DNA from: Phaeotremella fagi
Taxonomy: Eukaryota > Basidiomycota > Tremellomycetes > Tremellales > Phaeotremellaceae
Direction of reading: 5' to 3'
Length of the DNA: 64,000 nucleotides
NCBI GenBank assembly: GCA_001599715.1
Contig: BCHU01000002.1
Coordinates: forward strand, 1,302,001-1,366,000
Shown here: piece by piece, positions 22,126-32,313 of the stretch
Layout: each line of letters starts with the position of its first letter
Numbering within the stretch: position 1 is the stretch's first letter
The notes under the pieces: model-generated
Database searches by the model: none
The model's input: only the letters and a program-made list of their open reading frames with translations
What the model was told of the DNA's origin: nothing
Position numbers and translations under genes: made by a program

Positions 22126-22401
22126 TTATGTTGCGCCAAATGCGTCTTCTCGTCTCACCATGTAACCTAAAGAAGCAGGATCTGTAAATGAGACGAAATG
22201 ATTTGGCAGAGTGAGATGAATTATTTGTATTTGAGAATGGATATTCGGATGTACCGGTCCATTCCGATAAGAAGAGGAGCGATGGTCTCCGAGTGAATTA
22301 GTTGTCGATGGTAGAATGAATGCATTGGGTGAGGTGGTGAATCGACGTTGGTATAGATGGCCATGTAGTGAGAGTTTCTGATACCTACTACTCACAGTCA
22401 T
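22126..22401 (-). CDS. Small hypothetical protein with mitochondrial-presequence-like N-terminus
   Basis: A 91-codon ORF whose start (22401) has a good CACCATGAC context. The first 25 residues are basic and Ser/Thr-rich and include YQRRFTTSP, resembling a cleavable mitochondrial targeting sequence. The remainder (SLGDHRSSSYRNGPVHPN ... GYMVRREDAFGAT) matches no family I recognise. Donor-like GT sites inside it suggest it could be spliced. One spliced alternative in another frame leads to a downstream exon reading NKSFGWISTVNDVTIWK. The gene model is weak, but the divergent position beside AOX1 makes a small mitochondrial protein conceivable. Confidence 0.3.
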   Translation of the reverse strand: MTVSSRYQKLSLHGHLYQRRFTTSPNAFILPSTTNSLGDHRSSSYRNGPVHPNIHSQIQIIHLTLPNHFVSFTDPASLGYMVRREDAFGAT

Positions 22402-22627
22402 GGTGATGGCAGCGAATGCATGAGAGTGTTCTTCATAACTTACTCAAAAGTAATGTGTCGAATTTGATTCGTTGTTACGTTACAAATTGATTCCAGTGTA
22501 GTTAGTAGTTAGTCACCTCCATGGTATATCCTTCCTGCCTGCCTGGCCGCCTCCGCTTGAAACGGTGCGGATACTCTTACATTCTTGAAACACGTTCAGT
22601 CGGGTCAGTTCGCTCTTTATCACAAGG

Positions 22628-22637
22628 TATATATATA
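22628..22637 (+). promoter_or_regulatory. TATA run upstream of AOX1
   Basis: TATATATATA about 75 bp before the AOX1 start codon, at a spacing that suits a core promoter. Confidence 0.45.
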
Positions 22638-22665
22638 CGAGTAGCAACGGAGAGAGTGTTGGATA

Positions 22666-22711
22666 ATCATCAATAACAATAACAACAACAACAACCACAA
22701 CTACAATAACA
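22666..22711 (+). repeat. CAA/AAT-rich leader of AOX1
   Basis: A run of AATAACAATAACAACAACAACAACC type directly before the AOX1 ATG. It contains no guanine, so it forms an unstructured 5' leader of the sort associated with efficient initiation. The functional reading is inference. Confidence 0.55.
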
Positions 22712-24337
22712 ATGTCTCTCATCTTACGTCCAACTCTCATCCGTCCATCCCTACTCCAACCTTTAGCTTCATCATCAATCCTCTATTCCCACAATCTCCA
22801 AACAAGATCATTCTCGTTCACTCCCAACCATTTGATCCAATCAGCCAGTCCAAGAAATGGTCTAGCATTGAAAGACGAAGTTAGAGAACGTGAGGCTTCA
22901 TCTAAAGCTCCGGTGGTTGGTGAGATTGGCAAGGGTGTTGAAGGTCCACATTATCAGGGTGAGTTCTCGGGTTGTAACTGGTGTATGTCTTTTTATTCAT
23001 ATTTATTGATGATCAACATCTGTTTAGATCAAGTTTCTCTAGCTGCTGCTGTTGCTAATCCTTTGACTGATTTATCAAGGACGGGTCCATGGACAATGAT
23101 GAATCCGATCTACACTGACGCCGTAAGTCCTGAATTCATCACAAGATCTTCAATCCAACACTGACACTACAAACCCATAGGAACTGAACACAGTTCAAGT
23201 CGTCCATCGACCAGATTTAACAATCTCAGATAAAGCAGTGCATCGAATAGTCAAACTCGTTAAATGGACCTTCGATAAATTTACAGGATACACCAACTAC
23301 CATATCCCAGATAGTGTACTTGCACAGAAACCAATTCCTATCGAGGAATTACGTTCTAAAGGTCAATTGTTGAGTCACAAGGATTGGTTGGTTAGGATCA
23401 TCTTCTTGGAGAGTATCGCTGGTGTTCCTGGTATGGTTGGTGGGACTTTACGACATTTGAAGAGTTTAAGGCTGTTGGTGAGTTTCTTGTTATATTCTTT
23501 GGTGATCATCTATTTACAAAAGCTGACTCGACGCTTATAGCGTCGTGATGGAGGTTGGATCCACACTCTACTCGAAGAAGCTGAAAACGAAAGAATGCAT
23601 CTTCTGTAAGTGAAGTTCCATAATTCAGCCGCTCGAGACTAATTTTCTTCTAAATAGCACATTCATGACGATAGCTCAACCATCATGGTTAACCAGAACT
23701 TTGATCCTACTTGGTCAAGGTGTCTTCTACAACGCTTTCTTCTTGACATACCTCTTCTCACCTAAAATCGCTCACAAATTCGTTGGAGCATTAGAAGAAG
23801 AGGCAGTGAATACCTAGTACGTTCATCTTATTTTGACCTAATTAAATAAAACATATTGCTAACCTGATGACCTATTTTAGTACACTCTGTATCAAAGATA
23901 TTCAGAATGGTTTAGTCCCAGAATGGGAGAATCATCCCGCACCAAGAATCGCCATCGTAAGTCTAAACCTATTGAGAAACAAGGATGCACACTGAAATAT
24001 CTGGTATAGGATTATTGGCGTTTACCAGAATCAGCCATGTTATTGGACGTCATCAAAGCAGTCCGAGCCGATGAAGCAACCCATCGATTCGTGAACAACT
24101 CGTTGGCAGATTTAGATCATAAAAGAGATTTCAATCCTTTCGCGTTGGGTGAAGCAAGTGCTGAACTCAGAGGTACTAAATATGGGTATGTCGTTTTTGT
24201 TGATTTTAATTTTGATTTATGCTGATTTGGATGAATCTAGGTTCACACGTGAAGAATCAGCTGAATTCGCTAGACAATCTCATGCTACTCTTATTGGACA
24301 GGCAGAAGCTGCGAAGGAAGCTAAAGCCAATGCTTAA
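22712..24337 (+). CDS. AOX1: Mitochondrial alternative oxidase
   Basis: The di-iron ubiquinol oxidase of the inner membrane, which bypasses complexes III and IV. Start [18 protein letters not shown] at 22712 opens a basic, Ser-rich mitochondrial presequence ([13 protein letters not shown]). The iron-ligand motifs are complete after splicing: [44 protein letters not shown] and [17 protein letters not shown]. Other family blocks are [16 protein letters not shown] and [19 protein letters not shown]. The protein ends [11 protein letters not shown] at 24337, with at least six introns. In fungi this gene is usually induced by respiratory-chain inhibition or oxidative stress. The promoter has a TATA run and a G-free leader. 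Confidence 0.96.
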
Positions 24338-24723
24338 CCGTGGAGTGTCTTTTATAGTCGGTGATTGAAGTAGTGATGTGTTTTCCCTTTCCCAGATTAT
24401 AGATTTATGTTTAATTGATTAGAATGCGTTTTTATGTTTGATTTGATATATTATTTCATTGGATTGATGACGATGTTTAACAAAAATGTTCATATCATGC
24501 ATGTATTTATGTAGAAGATTTGAAACAGATCGTGAATCGTGGTGAAACCCAAAAGTTTGTAGATATTGTATGGTTAAACATGTAAACTCTATAGATGATA
24601 TATAAACAGATCCAATAAGGTGTCAATGGTGTTGGTTGGGGAAAGGAAGCGTTCTACCCATTTCAGTTGTATGATGTATCTTGTGTCTTTCAAACATAAA
24701 ATTAAGATCAACATTCTAAAAAA
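24338..24723. other. convergent 3' spacer
   Basis: About 390 AT-rich bp between the ends of AOX1 and the Q/P-rich gene. No feature was recognised beyond probable 3' UTRs. Confidence 0.5.
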
Positions 24724-27103
24724 CTAAGTTGTGGGACAAGAATCTTCTTCTGAACCAGATTTCGAAGTAGGCCTAGAAGCTGTATTTGTTGAGTCCAATT
24801 CTTGTAAGGTAGTGTTTAGGTTTGCGGGGACAGATAGATTGGTAGACAAAGCTTCAGCTTGTTCGTTAACGATTTCTTGAATTTCATCTGTGATAATTGT
24901 TTTTTTATTGGAACTGTCAAGTGGGTTGTGTGGTAATGAAAGAAGATTCCCCAGAGTCCCTGTGATTGAACTAGAGTTCTCTGGATTCAGACTGGGATCA
25001 GGATTGAGTGGTCCAGTTGAAAATAGTTGTTTCGGTATACTAGTCCCATCTTTTAGAGATCCACGACGTCTGTCTTGATGATGAGGAGGAGGTGGTGGTG
25101 GTGGTATCATTAAATCTTCCTCTGATTCTCTTCGTTCTCGATCGAAACTTCTAAAACTTGATAGATCCATTAAAGTCGTTCCTGAAATCTGATCTATACC
25201 TAGGAGACCTAGTTCGTCTGGTGATTCCCTTTTAGGTGGTGTGGGGAGATTCGCGTTGAATTGAGTAGGTATTTGTGGTGGTTGTTTTGGTCGATCAGGT
25301 GTTGGTATTTGGGGTAATTGGGGGGGAGTTATGAGTTGCTGAGGTTGGGTTTGAATTTGTGTTGGAAACATTGGTGGTAGATTTGTTCGATATTGATCAA
25401 ATACTGGGGCTTGTGTTTGTGATTGATGTACTTGATTGGTTTGAGCTGGAAAAGGTGCACTACTCGATGATTGACTTAGCTGGGATGAAACCGATGTGCT
25501 TCTTCCTCTGCCTCTATTTGGTGTTCGAAGTTTACCTCTTCCCATTATTGCCGATTGAGAATCTCTTCTGCTTCTAGGATCTCCCGATTCTTCAGCGTTC
25601 GTCGTTACAATCTTCGAAACCATTGGTAGTGATTGATAACGTGTACGCGAAGTAGATGGTGTGGATGGCGGTATGTATCGACGGGCGGTGTTTGATGGAC
25701 CAGACGTATCCTGTTGAAGTTGTGGTTGAGATTGAAATTGGAATTGAGATTGTGAATGACCAGGGAGAGCACTATGAGTAGCTGTAGGTGATAGAGGTAC
25801 ATGTTGAGTCATGGGATCGTAAGTACCCGTGAAGTTGAATTGAGTCTGATTTGCATAAAACGGCTGAGATGGAGTAGTCGGATTCTGTAATGTTGGTGTG
25901 AAGCTGAAAGATCCTCTCCAAGGTTGTACAGGTAGTGGGTTTTGTGGATCCTGCAATGTCAAACCTACACCTTCAAACATAGGTTGATTTAGATTTAATG
26001 CTGCATCAGCTTCTGACCAATGTCGAGGGACGTTGTGTACGATCCATGTTGGTTCGATCTGTGGATTCGGTAAAGAGTAATGTCTGTAATGAGGGCTGAT
26101 AAAACCAAGTGGTGGTTGGTAGGAATATGCGATGGGATCGAATGTTGTTACGGGATTTATACCGCTTGATGACGTCGGGTCCAGAAACCTTGTATCGACA
26201 GTTGAACTCGTTCCAAACTGAAGATCCCCTGCTGCTGGAGGTGGTAGATAGGTAACCAGTTGAGGATCTGGTGGAATACTTGATCCCCATCCCTGGGGAT
26301 TCCAAACTGGAGGGGGTTGTCCGAAAACGGGATTACGAGACTCAGTGTTTGAATCGCCTGACCAACCGATAATTGGAGGGAAAGTAGTGACTATCGACGT
26401 CCCAGTTGGTGTCGATGGTTCTCTTCTCGTTGTACCTGGAGTTATAGATAAACCTCTTCGAGTAGGTAAAGCAGAAGCAGTGGACGATCTACCTCGTCCT
26501 CGTCCTGGTCTAGTTGAAACTCTACCTGGTTGACTGGATGATGATGATGTCGATGGATGAAAAGTCGAAGAAGGAGCTTGAAGAAGACTATGATAGTCCG
26601 CTTGAGCTCTTAAAAGTTCAAACCAAATCATCGGTGGAACCGGTAATCCAGTCTCAGGTCTTGGTCTACCTAATTCGTTAAGCACTTTTGCTTGCTGTAA
26701 ACAAAGTTTTGAACGTAATTCCCAACTGTGTTCGGTCATCGTTTCCCATCCGTATGAATTTGCTTGCTCTATGGTTAAAGCTGTTGGTACAGGTGCTGAA
26801 TAGTTATACATGATGATAGCGATGTGTTGAACTCCTGGTAGTTTGGTTGGGATGACGAGACATTCTGAATGAAATGTGCCACCTTCACGCTGTAGGGGAA
26901 ATCAAGTTAGCGATGATTTGTTGATTTTTGAAGCGACCAGAAATACTTACTTGAACATGATCCACTATGCTGTCAATTCTTTCTTTATAAGGTGAAGGTG
27001 GGTTTTCCATCAATTTCGTCCCTAGCAAAAGGACACAAATGTTGACACCTAATAAACTGGACAGAGGTTGATTTGGGTCATAACCTGGATCCGAAGGTAG
27101 CAT
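24724..27103 (-). CDS. Large Gln/Pro/Ser-rich protein of unknown function
   Basis: No family recognised. The first exon starts at ATG 27103 with MLPSDPGYDPNQPL and SLLGVNICVLLLGTKLM. After one intron (roughly 26890-26950) it continues REGGTFHSECLVIPTKLPGV and a conserved-looking helical block (TEHSWELRSKLCLQQAKVL, then PPMIWFELLRAQADYHSLL). The remaining roughly 550 residues are low complexity: Ser runs, PGRGRGRSS-type RG patches, repeated Q/P (QTQPQQLITPPQLPQ) and IPPPPPPPHH. The N-terminal 130 residues look folded and the rest disordered. RG and Q/P content suggests an RNA- or transcription-related role, but that is only inference. It ends at 24724. Confidence 0.65.
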
Positions 27104-27449
27104 TGAAGACAACGACTAACGAATGTATTCAACTTTATTATGAGCAGTGAGTTAGATGGATTGTATTGGATAGAGTCCCAAGTTGAAGAATAGAATTGAA
27201 TCAACTTGGGTTGTCAACGATATGAAGCACAGTAGTTTCCAACCAAAGAGGAGAAATGAGGTGGAGGGGTAACGTAATAAACTTTACGGTTTCAAGTCCG
27301 ACGACGGATATCAGTTTAGTCGTTCAAATCAACTTACTCTTTTTAACAAAATGGAATCGAAAATTGATAAAATTGAATAAACAGAAGATACAAGAAGAAA
27401 TGGAACGATGCTAAAAGCTTTAAATCTTCTTGGCGAAATACACCAAACC
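27104..27449. other. divergent promoter of Q/P-rich gene and glycosylase
   Basis: About 345 bp. It holds a short upstream ORF near 27350 (MESKIDKIE then stop) and an alternative in-frame ATG at 27408. No other feature was recognised. Confidence 0.45.
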
Positions 27450-29032
27450 ATGTTTAACTCAAACGAATCGAAAACAGGTGGAGCCAACATAAACTCTGTT
27501 CCAAAGGATCGTTTGATGGTAAATACAGTTGGAGTCGGAGATCTTCCACGCGGTTTATCAAACCAAATCAAAAAAAGTGAGTCACCATAGCTTGCCGAAT
27601 GACGCCGAGGGATGGAGTGGTGACTATCAAGGAGGGGATAGGGAGGAATGAGTCATCGATTGATTGATTGATTGATGGTGTTGTTGATTGATTTGATTAA
27701 TTTACTGATTAATTGATCGATTGATTGTGTAGTAGGTGATCGGAAATCTGGTAACAACATAAACAGTGATTTACTTCCGACACCAACCAATTCAACACGT
27801 CTCACAAGGAAGAGGACGAAGAATGTTGAAATTGAAAGTGAAACGAAGATTGGAAAGCAATTGGTTGTAAATGACCAGAAGAAAAAGAAAAGGACGAGGA
27901 GTCAAAAAGGAGAAGTTGAAGTTGAAATCGTCCTACTTGCCAAGGAAGAGCATGAAATTCAAAAAGTCACTCCAGTCCCATTGACCACAGTTAAACCTAT
28001 TCCTGTCACGAAAATCCATCTCATACAAGGTTCGTTGTTCTTTCCATCCATCCATCCCTTCCTTCCTTCTCTTTCTTCTCAAAAGTGCCTTGCGGACACT
28101 CGGAGATCGTCACTCCGACACCTCCTTCCACCTTGTGTAGTATAACTTACTATAACTTTATCTCTAGAGAAAGTTCGAGATAATCCTTGGAAGCTTTTAA
28201 TCGCGACCTCGTTACTGAATGTGACCTCTGGGAAAGCGGCTATACCAATATTTTGGGAGTTGTTGAGTAGATGGCCTGATCCCTCGACATTATCAACAGG
28301 TAACGTATGACTTCAATCCACACTACTGACCTTACTTAGCTGATGTGAACGAACTCACAATTCTGTTATATCCATTAGGATTATCTAATAAAAGAGCTCT
28401 TTCGTTGATCAAATTCTCTCAACAATATATCGATCAAGAATGGCCATCAATCACCTCAACAACATCTCTCCCAACTTCATCGCCTGACGTCAAGATCTTT
28501 CATGGAGCGGGGATATACGCTTCAGATTCTTTTAGAATTTTCAGTGATTGGTTATCTGGTGGTGGTGGACCTCGTGATGAGAGTTTGTGGATTCAGAAAC
28601 GGAATAGAGCTCAACAGAGGATGTTGCTAGACAATCCAAACACATCCACGGAGGTGTCGAATATTAATGGTGATTGCGCACTTGATCCTGAGGTGGACCA
28701 ATATCTTAGTGACGAAGAAGGTGATGTTTCTAATGAGGAATGGAGAAAAGTCAGACCTAAAGGTGAGTTCTGCTTTACATTCTTAAACAAAATCACTGTA
28801 ACTGAAAAAAATGTAGACAAGGAACTACGAAGATACTTAGTAAGTTGAATGAAAGCACTCGTCATCTCAAATTACACTTCATATACCCTTTTTTCAGTGT
28901 CCAAGGCTCACACTGAATTTATAGATATGGAGATGGGGACTCGAAGGGATAGTTTACGATGTTAATAACGGACCGTTGTTGAACAATGGACATGAGAAAC
29001 GACTGAAAAGTATGATGGTCTTGATAATTTGA
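27450..29032 (+). CDS. MBD4-like HhH-GPD DNA glycosylase
   Basis: MBD4-type enzymes excise T or U mispaired with G, the product of 5-methylcytosine deamination. The C-terminal domain closely follows vertebrate MBD4: DNPWKLLIATSLLNVTSGKA, IFWELLSRWPDP, LLYPLGLSNKRALSLIKFSQ, then the helix-hairpin-helix and catalytic aspartate in HGAGIYASDSFRIFSDW. After an acidic, poorly conserved insert come EWRKVRPKDKELRRYL and WRWGLEG. The N-terminus is basic and disordered (KKKKRTRSQKGEVEVE), and no methyl-CpG-binding domain is visible. The start is either ATG 27450 (MFNSNESKTG, good context) or 27408 in the same frame. Intron 1 carries an ATTG repeat. End 29032. Confidence 0.87.
27658..27728 (+). repeat. 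ATTG-type simple repeat inside intron 1 of the glycosylase gene
   Basis: GATTGATTGATTGATTGATGG followed by degenerate TTGATTGATTTGATTAATT units. It lies between the donor after NQIKK and the acceptor before SDRKSG, so it makes this intron (about 155 nt) longer than its neighbours. Confidence 0.8.
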
Positions 29033-29682
29033 CAAGTTTTATCATCTACCAATCATCTGATTGTAATCAACAAGCCAACTATCTTGTGTGTTTAGTTGTA
29101 TACTGTATAATATAAATCTGTAGCTAGACGGTACACATGCATACCTTTTTGACAATCAAACGCAGACTCCCGTTCCAGTGTTGCTTTCGTAACTGATTTA
29201 GGGATAGATTTTTATCGACAGCAATCTGTTACTCACCATACAGAAGAGATTACAGAACCATGCATGTGAAGAATTGATGGGAAATCGGATGGTTGTCGAA
29301 AGAGTCTTTCTCCCAATTACCTCCAAAACCGATTCCAGCTTAGATTGGAGTACTCGCCAAGAGTAAAAGAATGTGATACATGGTCGATCTAACGATTTTA
29401 CAATGCTACAAACAAATTGGATATTTAATGAAAAATTGATAAGTCTAGCTACTATTGTTGTTGATTATTAGTGAACGTAAAATGGATAGACATATGTGTG
29501 TGATGAAATAAATGTTGAAGACGAAAGAACGAACTACACGGAAGAAATCAATGAATGAAATGTCAGTGAAAAAAACTGATCATAATGTTTGCTTGAGGGT
29601 ACGAATTCTGAATTATAGGAGATTAAAATAGGAGAATCGATCGATGATACTAGTTGTACTACTTGATCTTGGAAATTTTACA
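29033..29682. other. convergent 3' region
   Basis: About 650 bp of AT-rich sequence between the glycosylase and RRM genes. No coding, RNA or repeat signal was recognised. Confidence 0.5.
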
Positions 29683-32055
29683 TCAGGTAACATTTGCTTG
29701 TTTCGCTGGCAGATTGATATCACCGTAGTGGAGTTGTTTGTCGTTCTTCTTCAGCATCCCTCTATCGTTCGAAAGCTTAGGGGAATCTATCATTTCGTTC
29801 AACGAGTTCCCAAATAATCTTGCATGTAGGTTTTGAAGTTTTTGTAAAACTTTTGAATCTTCTGGGTCCACTATTGGTCTTCTTCTTGAATCTTGTCTCG
29901 AAACGTTTAGGTGGTCGTGTTGATTAGTATTTGGTGGTTGCATTGCTTGAGCTAAGGCTGCTATGGCACCTAAGGAGTTGGGAATGTTTCAGTTCTAGGT
30001 CCTCTACGTCGAATTTGTAACGTGAACATACCTGAAGTGACGTCTATTTCAGAAGGACATCGTCAGCTGATATATTTTAGTTTCAGTAACAATGAATCTC
30101 ACAGAACAAATCCCAATACGTTGGACTCTGCTTCCCGCTAAGCTTGCTCAGAATTGACATTAAAGCATAAAACGGTCCATGCCGATTTTTGACGAAATGA
30201 GCAATGCCATTAGTTGCAACAAACGAGGTTGTGTGATGTAGCGATGGATTGACCAGAGGGGGGCACTCCACTGCGGCTTGGCAGAGTTTTAACAGACCTT
30301 GAAGTTCAGTTTTGGATTTCGGACGCAGCTACACGACCTTGTTAGAAGATCTGGGCTGGCAAATGCACTCAGAAACGTACCTCGTCTACTAGTTGCTGAT
30401 GAGTAGCTCTGGAGATAGTAATAGGCCGCAATCGATTTATGGTAGATTTACCCCCTGGCATTAAACAGTTTTGCCGATGGTATAGAACTTGCTGAGCAGC
30501 TTGAACGGACACAACTTCTACGAACTATAGAATATCGAACATTAGCTACATTCTTCGACGAAAGTAGGAGGTGGATACTGACTAGGAAATCTTTCGTTCT
30601 TCCGTCAAGCCGGTCCAAAAGAATATGAATCGGTTGTATATGCTCCTTAGGTAGAACACCCGCCGGTAAGAAATCCTCAACGACTGCTGGCGTGATATCC
30701 TGAGAGTACACATTAGCTTTTCCCTTTCTTATCAGAATGATGACAAGCGAACCCAAGCAACATTATCTATTCTGAGGACTTCTGTAGAGAATAATCTGAT
30801 TTGACTCGGTGATCCTCTCGAAGAAAGAGTGAGCCAATGTTTCTCGGTACGAGTTTGGATATCGCTCTTGTAGGTGATATGTTTTGGTGCTTTCCACGAT
30901 GAGAACGTAACTATCTCGTTCAAACACGATGCGCATCTTGATTTCCCATTTGAGACTGATACAGCAGCTATAGACGCTGAAAAACAAATCTGACAGGCCA
31001 AATGCTAGATAGGCAAGAGGTCAGACGATTCTTTCACGTCGACTTACCAAACAAGGAATCAATTGTTTAAAATCGATCCCACCTCCTCTTCCACAGCCAT
31101 CACAGGCGATTTCTTGACCCTCTCTTTCCATTTTAGGTACCTTCGCGATCTGAGACAAAACACCTGGCAGCATGACATGATCATCATCAAAATCTACCTG
31201 AAGCATAGCCTCCCTAAACTCTGCCGCTCGCATGGGGACTCCAGGTGTTTCAGCAAGTGGGGAGGAAGGAGGTGTTTGATCTTCTGAAGAAATAGTTGGG
31301 AGATCTGGAGACCGACTGGCACGACGTCCTGAAGCTCTTATAGGTGTTTTTGGGATTGTCGGTTCCGGCTGGAAAAGTCGATTGAGTAGAGAGGACTGAG
31401 AAAACATTAGTTTCAGAGGTCTACTGGTTTAGAATAGAGAACCTACAACATTCGGAAAATTCGTCTCTTGTTTGTTTAACATAAACGTTTCGGTGTTGAA
31501 GATAACCTCTTCTGGTGTTTCTCGACCTTCGGAAATGGAGCTGTCGTTTTCATCCCAACTATTATCATCATCCAAAATCATCGCTTCTTCGAGCTCGACA
31601 ATTGGTCTAGAATACTCCTCCCAGGACAGTTGCTCCGGGGATGAAAGTGATGAGCAATGTTTTGGGAGCATTGAAATTGGAGAAGGAGAAGGTGGAGTTC
31701 TTATAGATTTGACTCGATGATTTCTAGAGATCAATTTTTCCAAACTACCTGGACCAGAACTTTCACTCGATGAAGACAACTCCATACTTTGAGGAATGTT
31801 TGGACCATCAATACGGAACGGAGATCGTTTCAGCTGTCATGAAAGTAGTTCAAGTCAGCTACGTTTTCTGAGAATATAGCTGAATCGTACAATTTTCATG
31901 GGTCTTATGTTACCATCGTTGTTTCGAACAGCTTTCTGAAAGGGAGTTCGGGGTCGGAGGACCAAGCTCTCCACGAGGGATTTCTTAGGAGTTTTGATAG
32001 GAGAGAGGAGGTTTGGGGAGGTGTGAGAGATACTAGGATTAGGGTTGTATGACAT
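29683..32055 (-). CDS. RRM protein with Cys-rich zinc-finger-like segment
   Basis: Start MSYNPNPSISHTSPNLLSPI at 32055. The N-terminal third is disordered with proline-directed sites (KTPKKS, RTPPSPSPIS) and acidic patches (MILDDDNSWDENDSS). A Cys-rich unit then spans an intron: IACDGCGRGGGIDFKQLIPC, then CQICFSA and SRCASCLNEI, consistent with a zinc-binding finger. An RRM-like fold follows: RIDNVAWDITPAVVEDFLP, PIHILLDRLDGRTKDFLVEV, then VQAAQQVLYHRQNCLMPGG. C-terminal helices (ALMSILSKLSGKQSPTYWDL) and a basic tail end at 29683. It is probably an RNA-binding regulator. The many SP/TP sites suggest kinase control (inference). It is divergent from DUG1. Confidence 0.68.
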
Positions 32056-32313
32056 GGGTTGTATGTCCTCTGTAATTATGGGAGTGAATGATTAAATGGG
32101 ATAAAGAGAGGATGAGAGGATTAATCAAGGACAAGTTAAGTGGTTAGTCACCTATCTTTAGAATGTAAGTGATCCCCTCACTTAATCGCCTACGTAAGTA
32201 TCAGTATCATAACCGCATGGGTTCATTCATAGACGACATCAGACTACTCACACCACTCCTATACTTATATCTACTTATATATCCATATACAAACGCACAT
32301 ACACATACTCACA

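Larger units (their letters stand above)
21888..22711. other. intergenic with a possible small minus-strand gene
   Basis: About 820 bp between TRAP-alpha and AOX1. It contains the small ORF listed separately (22126-22401, minus), plus the AOX1 promoter with a TATA run and a CAA-rich leader. Nothing else was recognised. Confidence 0.5.

Noticed and set aside
27658..27728. ATTG repeat considered as a regulatory element
   Set aside because: Simple-sequence repeat fully inside an intron; no evidence of function.
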